64,000 nt of DNA. It comes from Saccharothrix violaceirubra. Lineage in GTDB: Bacteria > Actinomycetota > Actinomycetes > Mycobacteriales > Pseudonocardiaceae. A program made the translations under genes and the position numbers. The notes beneath the pieces were generated by a model that was not told where the DNA came from, did no database searches, and saw only the letters and a list, made by a program, of their open reading frames with translations. The stretch covers positions 1,054,001 through 1,118,000 of the forward strand of contig NZ_JACHJS010000001.1 of the NCBI RefSeq assembly GCF_014203755.1, read 5' to 3'. Positions 1 to 8,471 of the stretch are shown here, piece after piece (positions within the stretch are counted from its first letter, which is position 1; every line of letters starts with the position of its first letter).

Positions 1-1
1 G

Positions 2-547
2 GCGGCGGAACGCGGCCTCCAGGTCGCGGAGAAGCCGGACAGCCACGACATCTGCTTCATCCCCGACGGCGACACGCGGGGGTTCCTGACGCGCAAGCTG
101 GGCGAGCAGCCGGGGTTGCTGGTCGACGACGAGACCGGTGCCGTGCTCGGGCGGCACGTGGGCGTGCACGAGTTCACCGTGGGGCAGCGCAAGGGCCTGG
201 GCATCGACGCCCCCGCACCCGACGGCCGACCCCGGTACGTGTTGTCGCTGGAGCCGGTGACCGGGACCGTGCGGGTGGGCGCGGCCGAGAAGCTCGCGGT
301 GACCGGGATCGTGGCGACGTCACCCGTGACGCGGGTGGACCTGGACGGTCCGGTGGAGTGCGTCGCGCAGGTGCGTGCGCACGGCGGCACGGCACCCGCC
401 GTGGCCCGACTGGTGGAGGGCGAACTGCGCGTCGAACTCCGGGCGCCCCTGCGCGGCGTGGCACCGGGACAGGCCGTGGCCATCTACCGCCCCGACCCGG
501 CGGGCGACCTGGTGCTGGCCAGCGCGACGATCAGTACCACCCACTGA
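2..547 (+). CDS. mnmA: tRNA-specific 2-thiouridylase MnmA, 3' part
   Basis: The reading frame is open from the window edge and ends at TGA 545-547, giving the last 181 residues. MnmA thiolates U34 of the Lys, Glu and Gln tRNAs using sulfur relayed to a catalytic cysteine. The visible stretch DICFIPDGD carries the second active-site cysteine region, and [10 protein letters not shown] is a family signature leading into the C-terminal beta-barrel. The N-terminal PP-loop domain lies outside the window. Identification is secure from these motifs. In Mycobacterium this gene starts the same conserved block that follows here. Confidence 0.93.
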   Translation, partial: AAERGLQVAEKPDSHDICFIPDGDTRGFLTRKLGEQPGLLVDDETGAVLGRHVGVHEFTVGQRKGLGIDAPAPDGRPRYVLSLEPVTGTVRVGAAEKLAVTGIVATSPVTRVDLDGPVECVAQVRAHGGTAPAVARLVEGELRVELRAPLRGVAPGQAVAIYRPDPAGDLVLASATISTTH

Positions 548-580
548 AACGGTCCGGACCACCGCGACGATGAGGGCTGT

Positions 581-904
581 GTGACCGATCACCACGCGGG
601 GCGCGGCGCCGCCCACCGGGCCGAGATCGACCGCCGGGTGACGATCATGGCGGCGAAACTGGAACACCCGTCGACCCAGTTCCTGGACGAAGAGCGCTAC
701 CAACGCCTCAGAGCGGAGGTGCGAACCCTCTACTGGGTGACAAAGGAACGAGAACACCGCCCCGAGTGGCAGGACGTGATCACCGCCGTCCTGAACCTCC
801 TGGCCGCACTCGAACGCCTGGACCCCTCCCTGCGCAGAGAGGTGGAGGTCGCCCTCCCCGCGCCACGGACCACGCCCCACCCCACACCCTGCCCACCGTC
901 GTAA
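581..904 (+). CDS. hypothetical protein, 107 aa
   Basis: GTG start 33 nt after mnmA, same strand, so probably co-transcribed. The middle section (about residues 20-90) is charged and looks helical, with the segment FLDEERYQRLRAEVRTLYWV; the tail is proline-rich. I do not recognise a family. Codon use is as GC3-rich as in neighbouring real genes. Moderate confidence that it is coding, none about function. Confidence 0.5.
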   Translation: MTDHHAGRGAAHRAEIDRRVTIMAAKLEHPSTQFLDEERYQRLRAEVRTLYWVTKEREHRPEWQDVITAVLNLLAALERLDPSLRREVEVALPAPRTTPHPTPCPPS

Positions 905-984
905 CCGGGCCAGGGCCCACCTCCGGACACCGGGAGCCACACACCCAGCTTTCGGCGCCCCAACGCACACCCCACGGTCCCGAC

Positions 985-1095
985 CGCACAACTCGCGGTG
1001 TCTGAACGCACAACTCGCGGTGTCTGAACGCATAACTCGCGCGTTCACGGGCGCAATCGACACCCGGTCGGGGGTGCCTGAGTGGAGGACTCGCG
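985..1095. repeat. 22-bp tandem repeat cluster between convergent genes
   Basis: Three units with 22-bp periodicity start at 985, 1007 and 1029; the shared part is CGCACAACTCGCGGTG (third unit CGCATAACTCGCGCG). A further related piece, GTGCCTGAGTGGAGGACTCG, spans about 1074-1093. It lies between the ends of a + gene and a - gene. Related clusters occur at 6331, 12555 and 23349, always in the same convergent setting. No spacers separate the units, so this is not a CRISPR array. Confidence 0.8.
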
Positions 1096-1097
1096 AC

Positions 1098-1964
1098 TCA
1101 AGGCGTCCAGTCGGTGTTGGCACCGCACAAGACGACACAAGGCAGATGCCCCGGCACCCGCCCGTCCAACCACGCCGCGAACGGCACCGCGGCAGCCGGT
1201 TCCACCGCCAACCGGAACTCCTCCCACAACCGGTCCCGAGCCGCCGACAACTCCGCATCGCTCACCAGGACCGAAGTGACGGGATACCGGCTCAACACCT
1301 CGAACGGCAACATCCCCACCCGCGTCGCCCCCAACGCCGAAGCCGCCACCGACTCGACCGGCGAGTCCACCGGCCCACCCGCGTGCAACGCCCGGTTGAG
1401 CGCACAACACATCTCGGGCTCCACGGCCACGGTCAACCGCTTGGACCCCAAAGCCGTCCCCGCCGCCAACCCGCCCCCGCCGACCGCCACCGCGATGGAG
1501 TCGACCTCGGGCATGTCCGCCACGATCTCCAACGCCACCGTGCCCTGCCCCGCGACCACCGCCGGGTCGTCGTAGGCCTCCACGTACCGCCCAGGAGCCT
1601 CACGCGCCGCTGCGGCGGCCTCCGCATAGGTGTTCCCATGCCGCACGAGAGTCGCGCCCGCGGCCTTGATCCGCCGGGCCTTCCCCTCGGGCACGGTCTC
1701 CGGCACGTACACGGTCGCCGGCACGCCCAGTACGGACGCCGCGAGCGCCACGCCCAACCCGTGGTTGCCGCCGGACGCCGTCACCACCCGTTCGGGCGGT
1801 GGGCCGTCCGTCAACGCGCTCACCGCGCCGCGGAACTTGAACGACCCGCCGACCTGGAGGTGCTCCAGCTTGAGCACGACATCACGTCCGTCGACGGTCA
1901 CCCGCCACGAAGGCGTCCAGCGCACGTACGGTCGGATGCGCCCGACCACGTCTTCAGGTGTCAC
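1098..1964 (-). CDS. PLP-dependent threonine/serine dehydratase-like enzyme
   Basis: 288 aa, fold-type II PLP enzyme. SFKFRGA (residues about 41-47) holds the Schiff-base lysine, TASGGNHG binds the substrate, and VGGGGLAAG is the phosphate-binding glycine loop. It lacks the C-terminal ACT regulatory domain of biosynthetic IlvA and is shorter than the usual 310-330 aa, so a catabolic deaminase or racemase-like role is more likely than isoleucine synthesis. ATG start 10 nt upstream of the neighbouring 1975-2478 gene's stop, so the two may be co-transcribed. Substrate is inferred only. Confidence 0.85.
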   Translation of the reverse strand: MTPEDVVGRIRPYVRWTPSWRVTVDGRDVVLKLEHLQVGGSFKFRGAVSALTDGPPPERVVTASGGNHGLGVALAASVLGVPATVYVPETVPEGKARRIKAAGATLVRHGNTYAEAAAAAREAPGRYVEAYDDPAVVAGQGTVALEIVADMPEVDSIAVAVGGGGLAAGTALGSKRLTVAVEPEMCCALNRALHAGGPVDSPVESVAASALGATRVGMLPFEVLSRYPVTSVLVSDAELSAARDRLWEEFRLAVEPAAAVPFAAWLDGRVPGHLPCVVLCGANTDWTP

Positions 1965-1974
1965 CCCTCCATCA

Positions 1975-2478
1975 TCACGTCAGCCAGTGGTAGGCCCACA
2001 ACACGAGAGTGACCGCGCCCACCACGAAGCACAGCAGCGCGAGCACGAGTCCGAGCAGGACCAGCACGTTCACCGTCCACGACGAGTCGCGGTCGTCGGC
2101 GACCGCGATCTCCCGCCGCAGCTGCGCGGACACCTCGGACTGGAGCGCGGCCAGCCGGACCCGGGCGGTCTCGGACGGGATGCCGTTCGCGCCGGTCGCC
2201 CAGTTCAACGCGGCCAGGCGTGCCTTGGGCGTGCGGTAGGCCCGTTCGAACGCGGCGACCTCCGCGTCGTACCGGTCCTCGCCCAGGTAGCTCCACCGAC
2301 CCGCCTGGACCGGGTCGCCGAGTAATCGGTAGACACCGGCCAGCCGGGCGCGCAGATCGAGGCGGTCGGGGTAGGTGGTGACCAGTCCGACCAGGCGTTG
2401 CCGTGCCCGCAGCACGCTCGCCAGGTCGCCGCGGTCGACCTCCTCGGCGGCCTTGCGCAGCGTGTGCTCGACAGGCAT
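1975..2478 (-). CDS. DUF6584-like small membrane-tailed protein
   Basis: 167 aa from ATG 2478, chosen because an upstream in-frame extension (to 2625) has no plausible ribosome site and family members begin near MPVEHTLRKAAEEV. The pattern ARQRLVGLVTTYPDRLDLR...YRLLGDPVQAGRWSYL is typical of the actinobacterial DUF6584 family. About residues 137-161 form one hydrophobic membrane segment. Function unknown. It is followed at 11 nt by the dehydratase gene. Confidence 0.75.
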   Translation of the reverse strand: MPVEHTLRKAAEEVDRGDLASVLRARQRLVGLVTTYPDRLDLRARLAGVYRLLGDPVQAGRWSYLGEDRYDAEVAAFERAYRTPKARLAALNWATGANGIPSETARVRLAALQSEVSAQLRREIAVADDRDSSWTVNVLVLLGLVLALLCFVVGAVTLVLWAYHWLT

Positions 2479-2981
2479 GAGCCACATCGTCCCAGTCGAC
2501 GCAACCACTACCGGGTGGTCCACGCCGGGTCGGAACCCCCGCTCACCCGAAAGGCGGCTTCGCGGCGTCCCGTCCGACCACCCCAGGAACGGGTGGTCGG
2601 GCGGAAAGAGTCGGGCCGACCGCAATTCTCCGGACGAGGTACCGGGGCGCGCGCCACGGAACAGCCGACGAATGGCGGTACTCCCGCGTGCGGTTCTTGG
2701 ACTATGCCGTCGGCAAATCGGCGCGATGATCGCACCTGTTCACATATTCGCAGGTCAGATACCTGTCGGTGGGCCAACCGAGACGCACGCACAACGCCGC
2801 TCGCCCGGTGTCTCCGACACGCCGTGAGTCCGCAATTCTAGTGTCGATCGATCCGGAAGTGTTCGACGTCCGCGTTCGACCCATTCGCGCACTTGTGGGT
2901 GTGGTAATTCTGGGTAATTTCATCCGGGTGCCGGGCACTCGTCGTGTCCGCACCGGGTGAGCCGAGAAAGGAACGCGAGAC
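2479..2981. other. intergenic region with probable promoter for the 2982 gene
   Basis: About 500 bp between divergent genes. Its GC content drops around 2695-2925 relative to coding DNA. A plausible promoter is TTGTGG (2893-2898) and TAATTT (2915-2920), 16 nt apart, for the phosphotransferase-like gene. Two short GGTAATT copies lie at about 2903 and 2914. I see no convincing gene here; long frames on both strands lack start signals. Confidence 0.4.
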
Positions 2982-3635
2982 GTGAACGCGCTGACCCACG
3001 GGTACACCAATCTGACCGAGCAGCGCGGGTCGGTGGTGCGCAAGTCGTACCTGGGCCCCGACGCCGAGGCACGCCGGCGCACGGAGCGGTCGGTGCTGGT
3101 GGAGTTGCGGGACCGGTTCCCGGTGCCGCCCCTGTCGCCGGGGACGGAACGCGACCTGCGCACGGCCTACGTGCGCGGCGTGCCGGGCCGTGTCGCCGTG
3201 GACGCGGGGCTGGCCGAGCGGGTGCTCGCGCTGTGCGGGCGGTTGCGCCGGGAGTTGGACGCCCTGGACGTGCCCGGCCTGCCCGGCACGGGCGCGGTGG
3301 TGCACGGTGACTTCGGCCCGCAGAACCTGATCGTGACACCGACCGCCGACGCCGCGGTGGCGGTGGTCGACTGGGAGTGGTGCCGCCGGGGCGATCCCGT
3401 CGACGACCTGGCGTGGGCGGAGTGGACCGTCCGCCTCCACCACCCCGACGCGATCGCCGCCGTGGACGCCCTGTACGCGGCCTACGGCCGGCGGGCCAAG
3501 TGGTCCGTCCGCCACGAGGCGATGATGGCCACCTGTCACCGCAACCGGGATTTCTGCGCCCGGGGCGGCGATTGCGCGGGCGTGGCCGTGTGGGACGACC
3601 GGATCGCCCGGACCGCGGGCTTCCGGGACCGCTGA
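2982..3635 (+). CDS. aminoglycoside phosphotransferase-family (APH/choline kinase-like) protein
   Basis: 217 aa from GTG 2982 with GAAAGGA 11 nt upstream. VVHGDFGPQNLIV is the catalytic loop of the APH/choline kinase fold (Asp acts as base) and VVDWEWCRRGDP is the metal-binding Asp motif. The N-lobe is short compared with full APH enzymes (about 260-300 aa), so either a compact phosphotransferase or a degenerate N-lobe. The substrate cannot be told from sequence; antibiotic resistance should not be assumed. Confidence 0.8.
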   Translation: MNALTHGYTNLTEQRGSVVRKSYLGPDAEARRRTERSVLVELRDRFPVPPLSPGTERDLRTAYVRGVPGRVAVDAGLAERVLALCGRLRRELDALDVPGLPGTGAVVHGDFGPQNLIVTPTADAAVAVVDWEWCRRGDPVDDLAWAEWTVRLHHPDAIAAVDALYAAYGRRAKWSVRHEAMMATCHRNRDFCARGGDCAGVAVWDDRIARTAGFRDR

Positions 3636-3636
3636 G

Positions 3637-3678
3637 ACGGAGCAGGGGCGGTCCCCGAGGAGACCGCCCCTGCTCCGT
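3637..3678. terminator. strong bidirectional hairpin terminator
   Basis: Perfect 17-bp inverted repeat, ACGGAGCAGGGGCGGTC at 3637-3653 and its complement at 3662-3678, with an 8-nt loop. It lies 1 nt after the + gene's TGA and 29 nt downstream of the stop of the converging chitinase gene, so it can serve both. No T-run, as is common in actinomycetes. Confidence 0.85.
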
Positions 3679-3707
3679 GCTGCCTTCTACCGGGAAGCTT
3701 CTACCGG

Positions 3708-5093
3708 TCAGCCGGTGAAGCCCTTGAAGATGTTCGTGAATTCGTACTGGGACTGCGAGATGCTGCTGCACGTCGGCGAGATGCCGCCGCCCGGGCAGCC
3801 GCCGTTGTCCCGGCCGGTCGACCAGAAGCCGAGCAGGCCGATGTGGTTGGTGTTCGCCCACGCCACCAGCTTCTGCGCGTGCGCCTGGTTGAAGATCTTG
3901 CCGTTGTAGTTCCGGCCGATCATCGGGGTGACGCCCAGCAGCTTCTTCAGCTCCGCGTCGGACTTCGCGGGCCAGATCTGCTTCATCTGGCCGAGCGTGG
4001 CCTGTGCGGCGGCGATCACCGCGTCGCCCCAGTCGGACCGCGACGTGCCGAACTCCATGGTCATCGGGTTGACCAGGACGGTCAGGCCCTTCGACGCGGC
4101 GTTCTGGAGCACCTGCACCGAGTACGGGTCCATGCCGTAGTCGTCGCCCTGGATGCGCATCGTGTAGCTGATGTGCGTGCCGCGCTCGGCCTGGAGCTTC
4201 TTGAGCGCCGTGTTCACCAGGTCGTGCGGGATGGTGGCCTCGACGTCGACGTCCAGGTGGTTGCCGCCGACCGCGTCCAGGATCTTCTTGTACGCGTTGT
4301 ACAGCGCGTCGGCCGTGGAGCAGGTGTACTCCAGGTACGGCCCGGCCGCGCCGCCGGTCGCCACGATGACGTCGCCGCCCAGCGCCTTGAGGGCCTTGAC
4401 GTCGTTGATGATCCGGCTGTCGTTCAACGGGATCGTGCCGCCCCACGCCGGGTTGCAGCCGGAGCTGTCGGCGAGCGCGAACGCGAGCGTGAAGACCTTC
4501 TGGCCGGTGGTCTTGGCGATCGACTCCAGCGACGGCGTGGGCATCGTGATGTCCACGTACGGCGCGGACTTGATGCTGCCCGGCTGCTGCGGCGTCGTGG
4601 TCGTCGGGTCGGTGGTGACCGGCGGCGTGGTCGGGTCGGTCGTCACCGGGGGGCTGGTGTCGGAGACGATCGTGGTGGTCGTGGTCGTCGACGACCCCTC
4701 GCACGGCTGACCGTTGATCTTGCAGCCGGTCGGCACGCCGGTGCCGTTGACCAGGAACCCGAACGACGCGGACGCGCCGGCTGCCAGGGTGCCGTTGTAG
4801 TTGCGGCTGCTGAACGTGTGGTGCGTGCCGCTGGTGGCCAGCGTGGCGTCCCAGTACGCACCGGGCTTGGTGTCGGCGGGCAGGTCGAACTCGACCTTCC
4901 AGCCGTTCACAGCCGACGAGCCCGCGGTGATCGTGTAGCGGGCCTGGTAGCCGGAGCCCCAGGACGAGTCCTTCGCGAACTTCGCGGACGGGGTGGCGGC
5001 GGCGCCGGCAGGGGCGGCGACGAGCATCCCCGTGATCGCGGTCGCGGCTACGCCGGCCGCGAGCAGCATCAAAGACTTGCGCTTCGAGAACAT
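3708..5093 (-). CDS. secreted chitinase: CBM2 plus GH18 catalytic domain
   Basis: 461 aa from ATG 5093, chosen over upstream in-frame starts because GGGAG precedes it and a signal peptide then starts at residue 1 (MFSKRKSL, hydrophobic core, cleavage near AAPAGAA). Residues about 33-130 are a family 2 carbohydrate-binding module, 134-172 a Thr/Pro-rich linker (TTTTTT, repeated PPVTTDPTT), and 178-461 a GH18 domain with the catalytic DVDVE segment (Asp281, Asp283, Glu285). It hydrolyses extracellular chitin. Two DasR-like operators lie upstream (5213-5246), which fits GlcNAc-controlled expression. Cysteines at the C-terminus may form a disulfide. Confidence 0.93.
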   Translation of the reverse strand: MFSKRKSLMLLAAGVAATAITGMLVAAPAGAAATPSAKFAKDSSWGSGYQARYTITAGSSAVNGWKVEFDLPADTKPGAYWDATLATSGTHHTFSSRNYNGTLAAGASASFGFLVNGTGVPTGCKINGQPCEGSSTTTTTTIVSDTSPPVTTDPTTPPVTTDPTTTTPQQPGSIKSAPYVDITMPTPSLESIAKTTGQKVFTLAFALADSSGCNPAWGGTIPLNDSRIINDVKALKALGGDVIVATGGAAGPYLEYTCSTADALYNAYKKILDAVGGNHLDVDVEATIPHDLVNTALKKLQAERGTHISYTMRIQGDDYGMDPYSVQVLQNAASKGLTVLVNPMTMEFGTSRSDWGDAVIAAAQATLGQMKQIWPAKSDAELKKLLGVTPMIGRNYNGKIFNQAHAQKLVAWANTNHIGLLGFWSTGRDNGGCPGGGISPTCSSISQSQYEFTNIFKGFTG

Positions 5094-5212
5094 CGTGCTC
5101 CCACGGATGCAGGGTTGGGTGGGAGTGGTGCGGGGACGTGGGGCGCGGCACGCCCCCACACCACGATCGCAGCGGTGCCCGCAACTGTGAGCACCGACCA
5201 GGTGACCGTATG

Positions 5213-5246
5213 TGGCCTAGACCACCGCGTCAATGGGTCTAGACCT
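5213..5246. promoter_or_regulatory. two DasR-type (dre-like) operators
   Basis: TGGCCTAGACCA (5213-5224) and GGGTCTAGACCT (5235-5246) resemble the DasR responsive element TGGTCTAGACCA with one and two differences; the second has a perfect GGTCTAGACC palindrome. Centre spacing is 22 bp, two helical turns. They lie 120-150 bp upstream of the chitinase start and just upstream of the divergent MetE-like gene. In Streptomyces the GntR regulator DasR represses chitin genes through such sites (known); binding here is inferred. Confidence 0.65.
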
Positions 5247-5292
5247 TTTCGCCGCCGATCGGCCGTTCGGACGTGGTGGGAGACTGTGTGCC

Positions 5293-6339
5293 GTGGACGT
5301 CTCCCCCTGGCCCGAGGGCACCGCGACCGGTATCGGTTCGCTGCCCGGCGCCGACCCGCTCGAAGCCGCACGTGTCGTCCTCGGCGAGCTGCCGCAGCTC
5401 CCCCACCTGCCCGAACTCCCCGGACGCGGGGTCGGTGCCGATCTCGTCGGCCGCACCGCCGGCCTGCTGGTCGACCTGCCCGTCGAGGTCGTGCCGTCCG
5501 GTTACCGGACCGCCGCGCACCCCGGTCGGGACCACCGCCGCGCGGTGGACCTCCTGCGGCGCGACCTCGACGCGTTCGAGGAGGCGCTGGAGACCTCGGG
5601 CGCCCGGCCGGAGGTGGTCAAGGTCCAGGCGGCCGGGCCCTGGACGCTCACCGCGAGCATCGAGCTGAACCGCGGCCACCGCGTGCTGACCGACCGCGGC
5701 GCGTTGCGCGAGTACGCCGAGTCCCTGGCTGAGGGGCTGCGCCGGCACGTCGCCGAGGTCGCCAAGCGCATCGGCGCCCGCGTGGTCGTGCAGCTCGACG
5801 AGCCGGGTCTGCCCGCCGTGCTGCGCGGGCTGCTGCCCACGCCGTCCAAGCTCGGCACCGTGCCCGCCGTCCACGAGCCCGAGGCGCTCGCGGTGCTCCG
5901 GCCCGTGATCGAGGCGTTGGGGCCGGACGTGGTCGTGCACTGCTGCGCGCCCAAGCCGCCGATCGGGCTGTTGCGCCGGGCCGGTGTCCGGGCCGTGGCG
6001 TTGGACGTGGGCCTGCTGGACGAGTCGTCGTGGGACGAGGTCGGCGAAGCCTGGGAGGAGCGCACGACCCTGTTCCTGGGTCTGGTGCCGAGCACGGACC
6101 CGGCCGCGCCGGTGGACCTGGCGGGCGTGGCCAAGCCCGCGCTGGACCTGGTCGACCGGCTCGGGTTCCCCCGCGAGACCCTGGCGAGGTACGCCGTGCC
6201 CACGCCGACGTGCGGGCTGGCCGGTGCGAGTGCCAAGTGGACGCGCCGGGCGTTGTCGTTGAGCCGGGACCTGGGGCGCGCGTTCGTCGAACCGCCGGAG
6301 AACTGGCGGCGGGCGGAAGAGGGCCGCGAGGGTGCCTGA
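5293..6339 (+). CDS. cobalamin-independent methionine synthase-like (MetE C-domain) protein
   Basis: 348 aa from GTG 5293 with GTGGGAG about 10 nt upstream; an ATG at 5233 is in frame but overlaps an operator. The protein corresponds to the C-terminal, catalytic barrel of MetE only. Zinc-ligand motifs are kept: VHCCA supplies His and Cys, and PTCGLAG the last Cys. Stand-alone MetE C-domain proteins are found at this position near mnmA in other actinobacteria. The methyl donor and acceptor are unknown. In-frame stop is followed by a repeat cluster. Confidence 0.8.
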   Translation: MDVSPWPEGTATGIGSLPGADPLEAARVVLGELPQLPHLPELPGRGVGADLVGRTAGLLVDLPVEVVPSGYRTAAHPGRDHRRAVDLLRRDLDAFEEALETSGARPEVVKVQAAGPWTLTASIELNRGHRVLTDRGALREYAESLAEGLRRHVAEVAKRIGARVVVQLDEPGLPAVLRGLLPTPSKLGTVPAVHEPEALAVLRPVIEALGPDVVVHCCAPKPPIGLLRRAGVRAVALDVGLLDESSWDEVGEAWEERTTLFLGLVPSTDPAAPVDLAGVAKPALDLVDRLGFPRETLARYAVPTPTCGLAGASAKWTRRALSLSRDLGRAFVEPPENWRRAEEGREGA

Positions 6340-6379
6340 ACGCACATTTCGCGGTGTCTGAACGTATAACTCGCGGGAT
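6331..6379. repeat. 22-bp repeat cluster between convergent genes
   Basis: Two units with 22-bp period: CGCACATTTCGCGGTG from 6341 and CGTATAACTCGCGGG from 6363, preceded by GGTGCCTGAA. It overlaps the 3' end of the MetE-like gene and runs up to the end of the converging acetyltransferase gene. Same family as the clusters at 985, 12555 and 23349. Confidence 0.75.
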
Positions 6380-6871
6380 TCAGGGGGTGGAGAAGGGGGC
6401 CGCGTAGGTGAAAGGGCCCGCCAGGGACGGCGTCCAAGCCGACAGGGTGCGGACCTGGAAGTGGGGTGCCCACTCGGCGACCGGCGGGGTGATGCCGTGG
6501 TCGGCGGCGAGGACGAACCCGAAGCGGGCGTAGTACGCGGGGTTGCCCAAGAGGACCACGGCGGGCTCGTCCAGGGCGTCGGCGGCGCCGAGGACGGCGT
6601 GCAGGAGCGCCGAGCCCACGCCCGCGCGCTGGTGGTCGGGACGCACGCTGACCGGTCCCAGGCCCACACCGATCGAGGCGCGGGTGGCGACCGCGTGCCC
6701 GACGACCTCGCCCGCCACCTCGGCGACCAGCGACAGCGCCGGAATCCAGCCCGGGTCCGCGCGCAACGCGTCGACCAGGCCGGCCTCGCCGCCGGGTCGT
6801 GCGGCGAACGCGGCCGACGTCACCTCGCGGATCACGTCGACGTCGGCGGGGGTCTCGCGGCGGATCATCAT
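6380..6871 (-). CDS. GNAT-family N-acetyltransferase
   Basis: 163 aa. Start ATG 6871 overlaps the LysR stop as ATGA, indicating translational coupling. It opens IRRETPADVDVIREVTSAAF, and LGPVSVRPDHQRAGVGSALL is the acetyl-CoA pyrophosphate loop (Q-x-x-G-x-G/A type). YYARFGF resembles the YhbS-like subfamily. Substrate unknown. Transcribed with the LysR gene. Confidence 0.85.
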   Translation of the reverse strand: MMIRRETPADVDVIREVTSAAFAARPGGEAGLVDALRADPGWIPALSLVAEVAGEVVGHAVATRASIGVGLGPVSVRPDHQRAGVGSALLHAVLGAADALDEPAVVLLGNPAYYARFGFVLAADHGITPPVAEWAPHFQVRTLSAWTPSLAGPFTYAAPFSTP

Positions 6872-7779
6872 GCGCGCGAGCCTAGGGCGTGCACGCCCGA
6901 CGGCAGCGCCACACCGCGCAGGTACCGGTTGAGGACGTCCAGGAACGCCCGCGCGGCCGACGTCGGCGCCACGTCCGCCCGGTGCGCCACGGCGACGACC
7001 CGGTCGATCCCCGGCTCCAGCGGCACGCCGTGCAGCGACCGCGTGGCCAGCACCGTGCTCGGCACGATCGCCCACCCCAGTCCCACCTCCACGAACCGCA
7101 GCACGGCGTCCATCTCGCCGCCCTCCACCGCGAACCTCGGCTCGAACCCGGCCTCGCGGCACGCGGCCGAGGTGGTCTCGCGCAGGTCGTAGCCGGTCCG
7201 GAACATCACCAGCGGCCGGTCCCGCAGCGCGGCGACGGGCAGCCGGGCCGAGTCGAACGGCGTGGGGGAGGCGACCACGAGTTCCTCGCGCAGCACCGGG
7301 ATCACCGTGAGCGCCCGGTCCGCGTCCACCGGGGAGGCGATCACCAGCGCGAGGTCCAGGTCGCCCGCTTCCAGCGCGCGCACGAGGTCGCGCGACCCGC
7401 CCTCCTCGACGAGCACGCGGATGCCGGGGAACGCGTCGTGATACGCCTTCAGGACGTCCGCGAACAGGCTGCCGCACAGGCTGGGCGTGGCACCCACCCG
7501 CAGTCGTCCGCGGCGCAGCCCGACGAGTTCGGCCACCTCCAGCCGGGCGGTGTCCACATCGGACACGATCCGGCTCGCCACGGGCAGCAGCGCCTCGCCC
7601 GCCGGGGTCAGCGCGACGTTCCCGCGTGCCCGGCTGAACAGTTCCGCGCCGAGTTCGCGCTCCAACGCGTGGATCTGCTTGGACAGTGAGGGCTGCGCCA
7701 CACGCACCTGCTCGGCGGCCCGGGTGAAATTCCGCGTCCGGGCCACTGCCAGGAAGTACGCGAGCTGGTGGAGCGTCAT
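6868..7779 (-). CDS. LysR-family transcriptional regulator
   Basis: 303 aa, full length for the family. Residues 1-60 are the winged helix-turn-helix (FTRAAEQVRVAQPSLSKQI), and residues 90-295 the effector-binding domain. It is divergent from the succinate dehydrogenase operon with 72 bp between the starts, which hold an inverted repeat (7794-7822). By the usual LysR logic it controls that operon and itself; the effector is unknown, possibly a dicarboxylate. Confidence 0.9.
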   Translation of the reverse strand: MTLHQLAYFLAVARTRNFTRAAEQVRVAQPSLSKQIHALERELGAELFSRARGNVALTPAGEALLPVASRIVSDVDTARLEVAELVGLRRGRLRVGATPSLCGSLFADVLKAYHDAFPGIRVLVEEGGSRDLVRALEAGDLDLALVIASPVDADRALTVIPVLREELVVASPTPFDSARLPVAALRDRPLVMFRTGYDLRETTSAACREAGFEPRFAVEGGEMDAVLRFVEVGLGWAIVPSTVLATRSLHGVPLEPGIDRVVAVAHRADVAPTSAARAFLDVLNRYLRGVALPSGVHALGSRA

Positions 7780-7793
7780 AGCCTCAGGCTATC

Positions 7794-7822
7794 GTCGTCC
7801 AGTCAATGATGTATTGGACGAC
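7794..7822. promoter_or_regulatory. putative LysR operator
   Basis: Inverted repeat GTCGTCCA (7794-7801) / TGGACGAC (7815-7822) with a 13-bp spacer, between the divergent LysR and sdh start codons. Size and position match a LysR box. The spacer is AT-rich (GTCAATGATGTAT) and could hold promoter -10 elements for either direction. Confidence 0.6.
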
Positions 7823-7851
7823 TTGTCGAGGCCGTTCCTAGCGTCGAAGAC

Positions 7852-8469
7852 GTGCTTCACCTCTACCGCCGCACGATCGGCAAGAAGGCCGTCATGGCGG
7901 TCACCGGATCGCTGCTGCTCCTCTACGTGGTCGCACACATGGTCGGCAACCTGTCGATCTTCGTGGGCGGCATCGACGACTACGGCCGGTGGCTGCGCTC
8001 GATCGGCGCGGTCTGGCCCGTGCGGCTGGGCCTGCTCGGGTGCGTGGTGCTGCACTTCGTGGCCGCGTGGCAGCTCACGAGACGCGCCGCGAAGGCACGC
8101 GGCCGGTACGAGCACCGACGTGTCGTCAACGGCTCCTACGCCGCCCGCACGATGCGTTGGGGCGGCGTGATCCTGGCCCTGTTCGTCGTCTACCACCTGC
8201 TCGACCTCACCGCCGGGGTGCTCAACCCGCACGGCGTCGAGGGCGAGATCCACGCCAACGTCGTGGCCGACTTCCGGCACTGGTACGTGGTCCTGGCCTA
8301 CACCGTCGCCGTGCTGGCCCTGGGTTTCCACCTGCGGCACGGGGTGTGGAGCGCGACCCGCACGCTCGGCGTCGCCACGTCCCGCGCACTCGCCCTCGGC
8401 GTCGCCGTCGTGGTGTGCGCCGGGTTCCTGTCCGTCCCGTTCGCCGTCGTCACCGGAGTGGTGAGCTGA
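7852..8469 (+). CDS. sdhC: succinate dehydrogenase/fumarate reductase cytochrome b subunit
   Basis: 205 aa from GTG 7852. Five hydrophobic segments span about residues 14-37, 57-80, 103-125, 145-166 and 182-203. Candidate heme histidines lie in VVAHMVGNL and VVYHLLDL. This is the single-subunit, diheme-type membrane anchor that carries electrons to or from menaquinone. It precedes the flavoprotein gene by 2 nt, so the three genes form an operon. A second sdh set is usual in actinomycetes and may exist elsewhere. Confidence 0.9.
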   Translation: MLHLYRRTIGKKAVMAVTGSLLLLYVVAHMVGNLSIFVGGIDDYGRWLRSIGAVWPVRLGLLGCVVLHFVAAWQLTRRAAKARGRYEHRRVVNGSYAARTMRWGGVILALFVVYHLLDLTAGVLNPHGVEGEIHANVVADFRHWYVVLAYTVAVLALGFHLRHGVWSATRTLGVATSRALALGVAVVVCAGFLSVPFAVVTGVVS

Positions 8470-8471
8470 TC

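Noticed and set aside
985..1046. Tandem 22-bp units considered as a CRISPR array
   Set aside because: Units are contiguous without unique spacers, and the same family recurs at other convergent gaps.
2702..3163. 153-codon minus-strand frame across the promoter region of the 2982 gene
   Set aside because: Composition is Arg/Ser/Thr-rich without motifs and it overlaps a better-supported gene start.
2920..5184. 754-codon open frame on the minus strand across the phosphotransferase-like gene and the chitinase
   Set aside because: Arginine/proline/histidine-rich translation typical of a GC3-driven shadow frame. The chitinase in another frame has a signal peptide, domains and catalytic residues.
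3843..5732. 629-codon plus-strand frame antisense to the chitinase
   Set aside because: No recognisable domain and composition of an antisense shadow; both real genes in the area explain the DNA.
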